A stretch of 50,820 bases of DNA from Flavobacterium sp. (GCA_018883065.1 VEQT01000014.1:1-50820), one strand, 5' to 3'; positions 36,801 to 44,515 are shown, numbered from the stretch's first letter. Notes: generated by a model from the letters alone, not told the origin. A program made the numbers and translations.

Positions 36801-37474
36801 CGGTCTTTTTTGCGCTCAACTTTTCCGTTTACTTTTTTAAGTTCTTCGGCATTTTCTAAATCCATGTATTCTTCTCGAACACTGGTTACAAAAAACAAAT
36901 TGGGATCCACAGCAAAATCAGAAATAGCCGTAATAATCGGACGTTCTTTTTCATCGGGATTCTCCACCGTCAATAGTTCAGGCTTTGCTTTGTCAATGGC
37001 TTGCTTATGCAATTCCCAAATACCTTGACCAAAATGTTTTTCAATATCATCTTTGTCTTTTTCCAATTGCACCAATCGGTCGTACATGTTACCGTAAGTG
37101 TAAATTGGAAACGGCATGAGCTCGCCTGCGTGGTAAAACAATGCGCCAACTTTAACCAGGTCAAAGAGTTGTTCTTCCAACACTTTGCCAGTACCTTTTA
37201 GGTAATAGGTTTGCCAGCCACTCATGGGAACACCCATTCTGCGTTTGTACCATACCCAGGCTTTGATTTCAGGTTCGGTGATGCCTTTATTGTATTTAGC
37301 CACCACATCCGAAAATGGAATCTTTTTCCCTTCGGTATCGCCCAATCCTTGGAGCTCGCTAGCTTGTTTTAAAATGCGCTCAATGACAGTTGCATTGCCT
37401 CTTACTTTGGTAGAGGTATATGGGTTTAATGTACCCAATGCGTGTATGTTGTGTATGCCTGATAAGTAACTCAT
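33803..37474 (-). CDS. SNF2-type helicase, split partner of an adenine methylase (DarB-like)
   Basis: A 1223-aa SF2/SNF2 ATPase. Motif I is DVGVGKT (374-380), motif II IDEAHRC (about 540), motif III LLTATPFSNS, and the C-terminal helicase half has IIGTATIREGIDLQKRG and RQLEGRIWRQGN. The N-terminal ~350 residues are specific to phage and plasmid helicase-methylases. In DarB-type proteins the same helicase is fused to an N6-methylase; here the methylase is a separate gene three positions upstream. Anti-restriction or DNA modification during entry is plausible. The last ~20 residues carry a Leu/Glu-rich motif shared with the next gene upstream. A four-base overlap links it to that gene. Confidence 0.85.
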   Translation of the reverse strand: MSYLSGIHNIHALGTLNPYTSTKVRGNATVIERILKQASELQGLGDTEGKKIPFSDVVAKYNKGITEPEIKAWVWYKRRMGVPMSGWQTYYLKGTGKVLEEQLFDLVKVGALFYHAGELMPFPIYTYGNMYDRLVQLEKDKDDIEKHFGQGIWELHKQAIDKAKPELLTVENPDEKERPIITAISDFAVDPNLFFVTSVREEYMDLENAEELKKVNGKVERKKDREKINIRFDGEAKFTLQHVFVKWLFTLNSDTDFEKSSAIDIADYYLANRQLRDDKLSKEEKAELKANARIEGEKLFSKFLHEVLAFDDQQKLNYAWNRMYNGQSDINYSKVPIGFECSARFKSGILQITDIQREGVAFMEAMGSGINAFDVGVGKTMTAIVNLAHNLYSGKCKRPIVVVPKPTYKKWMNEIIGFTDKKTGEFVSGVLSHTGITVNDWYNLGTDIVDKINLSAAVPERSITMVTYEGFKRLGFGESVSDELFTELVNILGQSKEKSSRDKEIEYQKFREMIGVGLKNSIADIDVLGFDYAVIDEAHRCKNVFSSVKSDDDGNKRYNIQSATSETGQKAFLILSFIQRKYGRNTMLLTATPFSNSPLEIYSMLSLVAYDSLRDNGIVNLDTFFDLFVLPTVEWAANYKEEIVEKEVIKSFTNRRILQKLIYNHILYKTGEEAGVVRPKKINLPLLYSFENAKERLPQDKQVLTYINMTPKQRENQNGIVAMAKSSTQGKLDMGNLFRALAYSLDNALSPYLLNGTPEDYKDFVEQSPKIAYVMDCIKSVKSWHEQHEETASGQVIYMNRGKIFFPLIKEYLEKEVGYQRGVMYDKVKVDEVEIISSEINDTRKETIKEAFLDGVVKIIIGTATIREGIDLQKRGTVIYNCYPEWNPTDIRQLEGRIWRQGNQFQYVRIVMPLVQDSMDVFVFQKLEEKTSRINDIWFRGDRGNVLDLESMDPEEIKLALITDVDRLVKMFFDQAKEQLNRDYKKITLAIDAIKEVQRDIVDYKLYREKSLEAVRTFNTSLLASNFLAEIPKVSEDGEVINKQAKKAKELKEEIDLVLNSSEQQDKDIISLGRKIESSYPLLGIYFSNRYYFSYFKEYVSKVRKTERTILKPKGYSLNSDLTPVTAQYEADKQNIMAQAELYKGEQDSPKWAELKVEIQAKKSALQVEGRSAQSRATEFDRLNYLLEFRTNLTPSNPTETSTISELELEALALEIELELINF

Positions 37475-38121
37475 AGCCTTTTTAATTGTAGTTCGTATTC
37501 GAGTGCCAATGCCTCTATTTCTAAAGCCGAAACATTTGTGTCAGCCACAGGATGCGATTGCATAAAGCGTAAAGCATGGGCATTAGCATCTTTGATTTCT
37601 CGGTAATTAATGTTTTCCAGTAAGAAGTCTCCATTTTGAATTTGAAAATTATAATCCACGCCATGTGTAAAGAGCTGAATTAAATAAGTGCCGCATTTGT
37701 AGTGCACATAAAAATCTTCGTATTCAGGGTCGTGGTAGTCGATATACCAGTCGCCTGGTAAATCCAGTATTAAATTAAAATCCCCCAGCGCATGACCAAT
37801 AGTATTCATTATCCAGGTCTTGTCGCCTTTAATCGTCAGCGGAAATTCACGGCTAGTAGCTATTTCTTGTTCCCCACATACTTTTTCAGGATGCCGCTCA
37901 AACCAGGTATTGAAAGTGCACAACTCGGTAAAGCTTAATGGCTCGCTGGAATAATCTTTTTGTTTAGCATATATTTCAACCAATCCCTTTTCATCTCTGT
38001 CCTTTGGAAACACACCGTTTCGTAGCAATGCCACATGAAAGTCCTTTGCATCAGACTTTGATAGCACATCACGAATCATGTCAATTCTTGCACGGAGATA
38101 TATAGGGCTCGTACTATCCAT
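37471..38121 (-). CDS. Unrecognised protein with shared C-terminal Leu/Glu motif
   Basis: A 216-aa soluble protein between RadC and the helicase genes. The core is mixed alpha/beta with aromatic-rich strands (DWYIDYHDPEYEDFYVHY). Its C-terminus reads LEIEALALEYELQL, nearly the same as LELEALALEIELEL at the end of the neighbouring SNF2 helicase. Overlaps of 4 bp and 1 bp with its neighbours show tight coupling. Function unknown; it may belong to the same complex. Confidence 0.7.
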   Translation of the reverse strand: MDSTSPIYLRARIDMIRDVLSKSDAKDFHVALLRNGVFPKDRDEKGLVEIYAKQKDYSSEPLSFTELCTFNTWFERHPEKVCGEQEIATSREFPLTIKGDKTWIMNTIGHALGDFNLILDLPGDWYIDYHDPEYEDFYVHYKCGTYLIQLFTHGVDYNFQIQNGDFLLENINYREIKDANAHALRFMQSHPVADTNVSALEIEALALEYELQLKRL

Positions 38122-38879
38122 TACACCATTTCAAGTTCAGTTTCTATTAAAGGAATCACAGCGGCAGGAACCATTTGGTCGTGCAGCACTTTGTTGATAA
38201 CCATTTGTTCCACTTGCTCATATCCTTTGGGTGATTGCATCATCTCAAAAAGATTAGGCGCATTGGCATTGGTCACTTTTTTTAATTGTCGTAAAATTTC
38301 TTCTCGTAGTTTTTGTTCAAGCTTACTATCCCCTCCAGCCATACCACTTAACGAGCGTTCGCCTCGTTCAGCAAAAGAAAAATACCCTTCTCTTGTTACG
38401 ATTACGTGGTCTAGTAAAGCCACATCAAAAAGTTTTAAAGCTTCTTTAATTCGTTTGGTCATTACACGGTCGGCTTCCGAAGGCTGCAAGTTTCCGCTTG
38501 GATGATTGTGTGAGATGATGACTGATTTTGCCAAAGTCTTTAATGCAACAGCCGCCACGATTTCTGTATCTACCATTGTGGCATTTATCGTTCCTGTGGA
38601 ATGGTGGTAATACCCAATAATTTTATTGGCCTGGTTTAGATACAAAGCAATAAAGTGTTCTTGCACTTCAATGCCTTTAAGGATTCGCTCCCTAATAAAA
38701 TTGCTCACATCACCTGTGCTAGAAATTTGGCCAAAAAAATAAGCCTCTTTGTTAAAAGTAACTTCTATTTCACGGACTTTAAATTCTGCATCCAGTTCAT
38801 CAATTTGGCTTTCTAAATCCTGGTAAGTGGATTTATCAAAAACCATTTGTGGTTGTATATGGGCTTGATTGTATTTCAT
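38121..38879 (-). CDS. RadC/JAB-domain protein
   Basis: A 252-aa protein with a RadC-type MPN/JAB metalloprotease-like fold: SHNHPSGNLQPSEADR supplies the metal ligands H124, H126 and D137, and the conserved Glu precedes it in the FIALYLNQANKIIGYYHHSTG region. RadC proteins are frequent in phages, plasmids and integrative elements, where they associate with methylases and helicases; their biochemical role is unsettled. It lies between the methylase and the 216-aa gene in the operon. Confidence 0.88.
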   Translation of the reverse strand: MKYNQAHIQPQMVFDKSTYQDLESQIDELDAEFKVREIEVTFNKEAYFFGQISSTGDVSNFIRERILKGIEVQEHFIALYLNQANKIIGYYHHSTGTINATMVDTEIVAAVALKTLAKSVIISHNHPSGNLQPSEADRVMTKRIKEALKLFDVALLDHVIVTREGYFSFAERGERSLSGMAGGDSKLEQKLREEILRQLKKVTNANAPNLFEMMQSPKGYEQVEQMVINKVLHDQMVPAAVIPLIETELEMV

Positions 38880-38881
38880 AA

Positions 38882-39640
38882 TTATTTGCGTTTAAAAACG
38901 ATGATGTCTGTTGGTACTTTTGAAAACTTAAATACAGGCGGTAGTCGATACGCATCTAGTATGTCTGCAATTTTTTCCAGTTCCAACTTTTCACTTTGGT
39001 AGGTAATTCCGTTTCTAAGAAAGTTACTTCCTGTCAAATAGACCATTAGTCCTCCAGGCTTCAAAAGTTGTAAGCCTTGAAACATAAAAAACAGTTCTAT
39101 TTGGTGCATCTTAGGCCTAGTGAAATAACTGCTGTATTTATTTTTATACTTACCATAGGGAGGGTTTCCAATCACAAGCGAGAAAGGATAACCCTCGACC
39201 CAAGTAAGTTTCTGCTTAAGTCTCGCTGTAAAGCGAGGCTCTTGCAGAAATGCCGTTTCAAAATAACCTTCGTATATTTTTGCTTCAGGGTACAATATTT
39301 CTGTAATGCGCCTAGAAGTTGAATTGATTTCAAATGCGTAACATTTGGATTTATTGGGAGCGTCTTTTAATAATTTGCCTGTTCCCACGCTAGGTTCAAG
39401 CACCGTTCCTGTTCCTTTAAATCCATATCGGTATGCTAGTTTCCACATCAGCTCACAGATATAATCAGGCGTAAAAAATTCATACAGTACGCCTTCACCA
39501 GTAGCACCTTTTGAGCCTTGTCCGCCTGAACCTTCGTATTGAGCAATAAACTGCTTATCCTTTTCAGAATAATCCTGTTTTGCTTTATCCTTTTTTTGGA
39601 TCAGCTGTTCTATTTCCTTATTTAACTCAAACTGATTCAT
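38882..39640 (-). CDS. N6-adenine DNA methyltransferase
   Basis: A 252-aa methylase with motif I LEPSVGTGKL (81-90) and catalytic motif IV NPPYGKY (159-165). It lacks a separate recognition domain, so specificity may come from the helicase partner. The order methylase, RadC, 216-aa protein, SNF2 helicase suggests a split DarB-like modification complex that protects incoming DNA. It overlaps the lytic transglycosylase gene by one base. Confidence 0.88.
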   Translation of the reverse strand: MNQFELNKEIEQLIQKKDKAKQDYSEKDKQFIAQYEGSGGQGSKGATGEGVLYEFFTPDYICELMWKLAYRYGFKGTGTVLEPSVGTGKLLKDAPNKSKCYAFEINSTSRRITEILYPEAKIYEGYFETAFLQEPRFTARLKQKLTWVEGYPFSLVIGNPPYGKYKNKYSSYFTRPKMHQIELFFMFQGLQLLKPGGLMVYLTGSNFLRNGITYQSEKLELEKIADILDAYRLPPVFKFSKVPTDIIVFKRK

Positions 39641-40314
39641 TACACCAATGCTTGTGTTTCTAGTAATCCATTTTTTCCTAATATTTTTATCACATAGGAA
39701 TACGCTTCCGTACTTTTTCCTTTTACCTGGTCTAGCACTTGTTCAACATTACCTGCTGCTGGCTTAAAAAAATATCCTCTAGCATAGCGAAGCAACGCCT
39801 TGTCTAATCTTAATCCGCCTACTTCGTGATGTTGGTCTATTAAAATACCCAGGTACATAGCGCCCATTAAAATGTTGAATTCAGCATTGAGCATATCTGC
39901 CTGTGTTACTGAATTGCCTGTATAATTATTCTCCTTGATTTTATGTGTCAGGAAAGATTGATTAAGTGGCCCATTGATTCTGTTGCCTAGATATTTTTTT
40001 ATCACAGCAATTTCTCCTGGTGTTAATCTGCCTGCTTTTTTCTCTAGGTATATCACATCGTTTGCCGTTTGTGGCTTTAATTGCATGAGTCCAGCTGCAC
40101 CTACATAACTCACCACACTTGGATTCCCTGCACTCTCTGTAAATATGATTGATAAAATAAGCGCACCTGGAACGTTGGTTAATGCTTCTGCTTGCTTGAT
40201 TTCTTTATAATATTTTTTAGCAATCTGTGCCATCTTAGCTTTGTTTTGAGGCAAAGCAATATTGGAGTAAAATACTCGAGGTGTCATTGGTATAGGTACA
40301 GATAGGTTTGCCAT
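39640..40314 (-). CDS. Soluble lytic transglycosylase
   Basis: A 224-aa peptidoglycan-cleaving enzyme of the SLT/goose-lysozyme fold. The catalytic Glu is E60 in SIIFTESAGNPS, followed by GAAGLMQLKPQTA, the standard SLT motif I-II. No signal peptide is evident, as for virion-associated enzymes such as PRD1 P7. In the leftward block it is the second peptidoglycan hydrolase after the glucosaminidase; one may serve entry and the other lysis. Confidence 0.88.
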   Translation of the reverse strand: MANLSVPIPMTPRVFYSNIALPQNKAKMAQIAKKYYKEIKQAEALTNVPGALILSIIFTESAGNPSVVSYVGAAGLMQLKPQTANDVIYLEKKAGRLTPGEIAVIKKYLGNRINGPLNQSFLTHKIKENNYTGNSVTQADMLNAEFNILMGAMYLGILIDQHHEVGGLRLDKALLRYARGYFFKPAAGNVEQVLDQVKGKSTEAYSYVIKILGKNGLLETQALV

Positions 40315-40316
40315 TT

Positions 40317-40460
40317 TTATGCTTTATAAAAAGTGATGGTACGTTCACGTTTTTGCACAGGCGTAATGGCTGGATTGGTATCGTCCATATCTTGTTTGCC
40401 TTTTTTAGAATAGGCTAAAAGTACCGCCAGTGCTGCTGCACCAATTAATATTTTATTCAT
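40317..40460 (-). CDS. Small single-span membrane protein
   Basis: A 47-aa protein: MNKILIGAAALAVLLAY is a membrane helix, followed by a basic, polar tail. Its start overlaps the upstream stop in an ATGA arrangement and it ends 2 bp before the transglycosylase gene, which supports translation despite its size. It has no lipobox Cys. Small membrane proteins of this kind are abundant in membrane-containing phages. Confidence 0.6.
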   Translation of the reverse strand: MNKILIGAAALAVLLAYSKKGKQDMDDTNPAITPVQKRERTITFYKA

Positions 40461-41071
40461 CGTTTTTGTATTTGTATCACTTGCGCATATTTGATATTGG
40501 CATTGGGATTACTCACACTTACTCTCTGTTCGAGCTTACGTGGCGAAAAAATCCAAAGCCAAGGTTTTACTCTTTGCCCTTTGTAAACTACTTGTACCAA
40601 CGTATCGGTGTTTTGAATTTGCACCTGTTGTGTATCACCAATTGCCTGACCTTTGATTGTGTACCACTGGTCTTTATAACTAAACACTCTTACATGCACA
40701 GTATCATGAATTACACTATCTCTAAGTGTTGTTACAATTTGTTTTTGGGATTCAATAACGGTAGTACTTATCTGTTGCACCCTAGCAGGGTTTACACCTA
40801 AGTCTTGTATGCTTTTACTTTGTTTTGGAAAGAGTGTTTGCAGCTCTTTTAAACGAAGCTCTAGCACACCACTTTGAGCAGCAAGCGTACCGTTTTGAAT
40901 CCGTATGTATTTCAAATCAGCTCCTAGTGTTTCGAAATTAGACACCAAGCGTTGATTGTCTTTTTTCAAATTCTTATTGCTTGTCCAAAGCATCCATATT
41001 GCGAATAGGATTGCGATGACCAGCAGGATGTTTTGAACTTTTTTGTTGTTTAGAAACGCTAGTATATTCAT
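40457..41071 (-). CDS. Membrane-anchored coiled-coil protein (spanin-like)
   Basis: A 204-aa protein with one N-terminal membrane helix (ILLVIAILFAIWMLW), a helical stretch (35-75) and a beta-rich C-terminal half ending in a basic tail. It starts 98 bp inside the preceding 91-aa gene in another frame. That topology and overlap recall phage lysis genes of the Rz type, but the C-terminal half is longer; it could also be a virion membrane protein. Confidence 0.7.
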   Translation of the reverse strand: MNILAFLNNKKVQNILLVIAILFAIWMLWTSNKNLKKDNQRLVSNFETLGADLKYIRIQNGTLAAQSGVLELRLKELQTLFPKQSKSIQDLGVNPARVQQISTTVIESQKQIVTTLRDSVIHDTVHVRVFSYKDQWYTIKGQAIGDTQQVQIQNTDTLVQVVYKGQRVKPWLWIFSPRKLEQRVSVSNPNANIKYAQVIQIQKR

Positions 41072-41249
41072 CTTTTGAGGGTCTTGTGGTTTGCGACCAT
41101 ATATAGGCCGTTAAAATTGTCATGATGCCTGCAATACTTGCTGTGGCAACTGTTTCCATTTTTGCTAATAGAGACAGTAAGGTTACCAGCGCCAAAAAAG
41201 CAGCTGTTATAAGCGTTAGTTTCAATCGGGTTTGTGTGTTCATTTTCAT
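40974..41249 (-). CDS. Two-span membrane protein, holin candidate
   Basis: A 91-aa protein with two hydrophobic helices (LTLITAAFLALVTLLSL and TASIAGIMTILTAYIW) and a polar, charged C-terminal tail (from about residue 55), the layout of class II holins. It is located between a glucosaminidase and a spanin-like gene, so a lysis cassette is plausible. Its tail coding region overlaps the next gene by 98 bp. Confidence 0.65.
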   Translation of the reverse strand: MKMNTQTRLKLTLITAAFLALVTLLSLLAKMETVATASIAGIMTILTAYIWSQTTRPSKDEYTSVSKQQKSSKHPAGHRNPIRNMDALDKQ

Positions 41250-41255
41250 TTATGT

Positions 41256-41582
41256 TTAAATACAGTTAGTATATTCATCTAATAATTTCTTCTGGTATCG
41301 ACATCTGTTTCGTGAGCATTTGGTAAAACGGTAATCTTTGCAAACACAATCTTTTCTCATTTTGGTATGCTTCCAACAGTTACAATAGTTTAAATGGCAT
41401 TTTTTGCAGCAACTATTGTTGACTGGATTCACCACGACCACACTAACAGCGGAGCTTAAACGATACACCTCGCTCCCCATTATTATTTCATCATTTATCT
41501 TATCTCCTAAAAATTCGAGCAGGTCTTTTATTCCAAAGTTTTGTGTTTCCCCTGTTCGCAATTGCGTTAGCGTAAACTCCAT
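41256..41582 (-). CDS. Cys-rich, probably zinc-binding small protein
   Basis: A 108-aa protein with an N-terminal mixed domain and a C-terminal half holding nine Cys, as in CCKKCHLNYCNC and KDCVCKDY; this spacing suggests one or two zinc knuckles. It contains no membrane segment. It might be a regulator, a nucleic-acid-binding protein or a structural zinc ribbon. No family recognised. Confidence 0.6.
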   Translation of the reverse strand: MEFTLTQLRTGETQNFGIKDLLEFLGDKINDEIIMGSEVYRLSSAVSVVVVNPVNNSCCKKCHLNYCNCWKHTKMRKDCVCKDYRFTKCSRNRCRYQKKLLDEYTNCI

Positions 41583-41588
41583 GCGCTA

Positions 41589-41686
41589 CTATTTTAACCA
41601 GTTTTTATAAATGTACCTGCCTGCTAAAAACAGTAAGGCAGCAGCTCCTAAGCTGAATCCTCCTCTGACAAGAAGACTTTTTTTTT
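41589..41686 (-). other. -1 frame extension of the glucosaminidase: possible programmed frameshift to a membrane tail
   Basis: The glucosaminidase frame crosses nine consecutive A (41686-41678 on the reverse strand) and stops 36 bases later. In the -1 frame, after the same A9 run, the reading continues for 29 codons to a stop at 41589 and encodes a membrane helix, LGAAALLFLAGRYIYKNW. There is no start codon in that frame between its preceding stop and the A run, so the tail can only be made by slippage (or the A run is a sequencing error). The short and long products would be a soluble and a membrane-anchored hydrolase. Confidence 0.5.
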
Positions 41687-42136
41687 GGCGATGTCTAGTA
41701 TGTTTTCATAAATGGAAATAATCCCTTTCATGTAAGCATTTCGGTCATCACCATTTTGTTCCGATATGTACGGACTGTGCGCAATTTTATCAGCATAGGC
41801 TTTGTAGTCATTTGCCGAGGCATGTGCTTCCTTGTAATTATTAGCAATCAACCTAGCAAAATCATAAAAGCTATCCTGTGCATTGGTATAGGTTCTGAAT
41901 TTTAGTTTGTATTGGTTCTGCGCTTGGTACACGCCACCTTTCCAAAATTCATTGGGCTTTCCTGCGGCTGTGATGCCAAAGAAATTATTGTGTTTGGTAG
42001 AAAGTGAAGACGTTCCCCAAGCACTCTCATAAGCTCCCTGTGATAGAATTACCAACGGATCCATTTTGAATCGTTCACCTGCTTTTTTAGCCAGTGGGTA
42101 ATTATTGATAACGTAGTTTTCTGTTTTTGTACTCAT
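41648..42136 (-). CDS. Glucosaminidase (FlgJ/LytG-type) endolysin or virion enzyme
   Basis: A 162-aa peptidoglycan hydrolase of the beta-N-acetylglucosaminidase family (GH73-like). The catalytic Glu is E37 in SQGAYESAWGTSSL, and NNFFGI is the second landmark. It lacks a signal peptide. Near the end of the gene an A9 run allows a -1 shift to a membrane tail. Candidate endolysin or entry enzyme of the leftward block; its position next to the holin-like gene favours lysis. Confidence 0.9.
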   Translation of the reverse strand: MSTKTENYVINNYPLAKKAGERFKMDPLVILSQGAYESAWGTSSLSTKHNNFFGITAAGKPNEFWKGGVYQAQNQYKLKFRTYTNAQDSFYDFARLIANNYKEAHASANDYKAYADKIAHSPYISEQNGDDRNAYMKGIISIYENILDIAKKKVFLSEEDSA

Positions 42137-42138
42137 GG

Positions 42139-43185
42139 TTATTGTTGTAAAATGATGTAACGACCGTCAACCCAACGAAGTGTATTGTCAACGGTTTTGA
42201 ATTGCATGAATTGATTTTCTCCTGTATCCATGGACATAATAAGTTGCCCGAGTACCATATTGGGCTGGGCATAATTTATAGTTACCATGCGGTCGTTTAA
42301 GACAGGTGTAAGCACTTTGGTTAATAACCTTGGCATAGGAAGGCCTTTAAGGGTGAAATAGTCCGTTGGCTTCATCCACCCCACAAGGCTCATCGTTGCT
42401 GGATATGCATCAAACATGTTTTTGTAATACGGAAATACATCAACGTAGTTTATCGAGCTCGATACCCAATAACTCACACGTTGTTTGTTTTTTGGTTTCA
42501 GACTAGCTGGTGCTTTTGCACCATTAATCACATAGGCTACTTCAATAAATTTTACATTGTTTACTTCATCGAATGCCTGTCTGCCTGTGGCATAGCCCAG
42601 GAATTCACCTGGCTTTGCAAGGCGAATAATATTTTTGTTGGAGAACATCTCATAAATACGACCGTGATTGGTTGCATCAGGCGAAGTTCTTAGATACACC
42701 TCTTTTTTTGTCACTACCAGTTGATTGGCTTTAGCATATTGCACAGGTGCAGTTCCGCCACTGCTAACATCCTTCTTTTGATTACCACTGATAATGGTTA
42801 AGAATTTCTGATAATCGGAAGTCGATAATTCATTTTGTAAATCATCGAGTAAATTATTTTGATACAAATTTTTATAAGCTGTTCCTACGCTATCCAATTT
42901 GGTAATGGTTTTAGCAGTGTCTAAAACACTACTGGTATTGGTTGTATCAAAACTCATCATCCAACTTATCCCTGAAGGGTTCATAGCAGAGCGTAAAGCC
43001 ATTGCTTGTCTTACTTCGGGACTGTCATCGGCTTTTGTTTGCGTGTCTTTTTTATTGATACCGTCAATGATTTTTTTACCCAAGCGGTAGGTTATGTAAA
43101 TACCACCAAGCACGAGAATACCGTTCACAATCTTTGACTGATTACTTTGCACCACCTGAATTATTTTTTCTTTTGTACCTGGCAT
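42139..43185 (-). CDS. Membrane-anchored protein of unknown function with possible SH3-like segment
   Basis: A 348-aa protein. An N-terminal helix (IVNGILVLGGIYITYRLG) anchors it, followed by a variable helical region (50-150) and a beta-rich part (about 160-240: KEVYLRTSPDATNHGRIYEMF) that resembles an SH3-like, cell-wall-binding domain. The final 100 residues are also beta-rich. In the context of peptidoglycan hydrolases on both sides, a virion or envelope role is likely but unproven. Confidence 0.65.
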   Translation of the reverse strand: MPGTKEKIIQVVQSNQSKIVNGILVLGGIYITYRLGKKIIDGINKKDTQTKADDSPEVRQAMALRSAMNPSGISWMMSFDTTNTSSVLDTAKTITKLDSVGTAYKNLYQNNLLDDLQNELSTSDYQKFLTIISGNQKKDVSSGGTAPVQYAKANQLVVTKKEVYLRTSPDATNHGRIYEMFSNKNIIRLAKPGEFLGYATGRQAFDEVNNVKFIEVAYVINGAKAPASLKPKNKQRVSYWVSSSINYVDVFPYYKNMFDAYPATMSLVGWMKPTDYFTLKGLPMPRLLTKVLTPVLNDRMVTINYAQPNMVLGQLIMSMDTGENQFMQFKTVDNTLRWVDGRYIILQQ

Positions 43186-43196
43186 AGCTCTATTTT

Positions 43197-43370
43197 TTAC
43201 AACATGCTTTTTATTTTTAGTTTCACCAGTGGTATTTCTAATTTTTTAGAAATAACCACTAATTCCTGTGCCTTAAAATTGTCGGCAATGGATTGCAATG
43301 CTTTTTGTACATGCCTTGCTTCCTGGTCACTAGCGACCTTTACTTGAATTAATACATCTTGATGTGCCAT
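43197..43370 (-). CDS. Very small helical protein
   Basis: A 57-aa product (MAHQDVLIQVKVASDQEARH at the start) with a beta-alpha-beta pattern and no membrane helix. It is flanked by gaps of 3 bp and 11 bp to its neighbours, fits the operon's packing and has codon use like the neighbours. Function unknown; its size makes the assignment of coding status tentative. Confidence 0.6.
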   Translation of the reverse strand: MAHQDVLIQVKVASDQEARHVQKALQSIADNFKAQELVVISKKLEIPLVKLKIKSML

Positions 43371-43373
43371 GTT

Positions 43374-44195
43374 CTATTGCTGATTGTTAGGGGTTGTTGA
43401 ATTTGTTGTTGGTTGCGTAATAAAATGAAGGATTCGCTGCAAATTGCCTCTGTCTTTTTCAATTTCAGTCAGCAGCAAATACATGGTTCCAAGCTCTTGA
43501 TTGGTCATGGTATTGCAAAACGCACTTATCATTTCCAGTATCGTATCACGTTGTCCATCACCTTGGTCTTGCGTGTCGGGCTTTGGTGTTGCGATGCCTT
43601 TATCCGCCTCACCGTTACCAGCCAAAAAGTTCATGGCTGTTCCAATAGGTGAATTGGTAAAAAACTTTGCTAGTCCAGGAAGCGCCATGCCAATAATATT
43701 GGTATAGTATTCTACTTGCTTTTTAGCATCCAAACTATTTTGCATGTCCTGCATCTGAAACTCCAGCTCTTCGTTTAGGGCTTGCAGTCTAGTTAATTCG
43801 GAGCTCATGCGCTCCAGCTCTTTGCTGCGTTCCATTTCCGAAAACTTGCGTTGCACTAGGTCATTTACTTCCGCTTCGCCAAGTCCTGAATATCCACTGA
43901 AAGGCTTTTGAATTTCATCATCTACATCATGCCACTCAAAAGTTTTCGACCATATGAGCAGGTTGCTGTCCTGGTCTTTGAATTCCACTTTTACTTTGTC
44001 GGGGTTTTCAGATTTATCATAGCTGCGTACCAGAGCAGAGAAGTTCTCAACTGCTGCCTGGTCAATACCGTTGAGCTTTTTACCATTGCGATAAAAAACA
44101 GCATTGAACACCACATGGTTATGCCCTTGCTTTGGAAAGGTTTTAATCATCTTTTGACTAACCTCTATAACATGATATATTTTTTTCTTACTCAC
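43374..44195 (-). CDS. Coiled-coil protein of unknown function
   Basis: A 273-aa protein with a beta-rich N-terminal domain (1-90), a long coiled coil (about 110-165: ELERMSSELTRLQALNEELE), a short hydrophobic stretch (GMALPGLAKFFTNSPIGTAM) and a helical C-terminus. It has no signal peptide. It overlaps the upstream gene by 4 bp. Could be a fibre, spike or scaffold-like protein of a virion; no family recognised. Confidence 0.65.
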   Translation of the reverse strand: MSKKKIYHVIEVSQKMIKTFPKQGHNHVVFNAVFYRNGKKLNGIDQAAVENFSALVRSYDKSENPDKVKVEFKDQDSNLLIWSKTFEWHDVDDEIQKPFSGYSGLGEAEVNDLVQRKFSEMERSKELERMSSELTRLQALNEELEFQMQDMQNSLDAKKQVEYYTNIIGMALPGLAKFFTNSPIGTAMNFLAGNGEADKGIATPKPDTQDQGDGQRDTILEMISAFCNTMTNQELGTMYLLLTEIEKDRGNLQRILHFITQPTTNSTTPNNQQ

Positions 44196-44515
44196 TCCTT
44201 GACTATTTGTATGAATTCTAATATTGGATATTCTTGTACTTCATTTGGAAGCTCAATGGCAATAAGCCCACTGAATTCCTCCATGGCAACCAGCGTTTTT
44301 TGACTGACTGCAATTTCAATACTATTGGTATCTGAAATAATTCGTGTACCGATAGGAAGTGCACTGGCATTGGTAAGTAGTAAATACTCATTGTATGCAG
44401 GTACTTCATAATAGCTTACGCCAGGCTTAGTTACAACATTGGTAAACCGTTGTAATTCAATTCCAACTTCACGTTGCTTGAGCTGTTGATGAATAAATAC
44501 TAATTGGTCATACAT
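44192..44515 (-). CDS. Small beta-rich protein
   Basis: A 107-aa protein composed mainly of predicted strands (VSYYEVPAYNEYLLLTNASALPIGTRII), without membrane segments. It forms a run with three other beta-rich products upstream and overlaps one of them by 16 bp. It may be a capsid- or vertex-type protein; that is inference from context. Confidence 0.6.
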   Translation of the reverse strand: MYDQLVFIHQQLKQREVGIELQRFTNVVTKPGVSYYEVPAYNEYLLLTNASALPIGTRIISDTNSIEIAVSQKTLVAMEEFSGLIAIELPNEVQEYPILEFIQIVKE

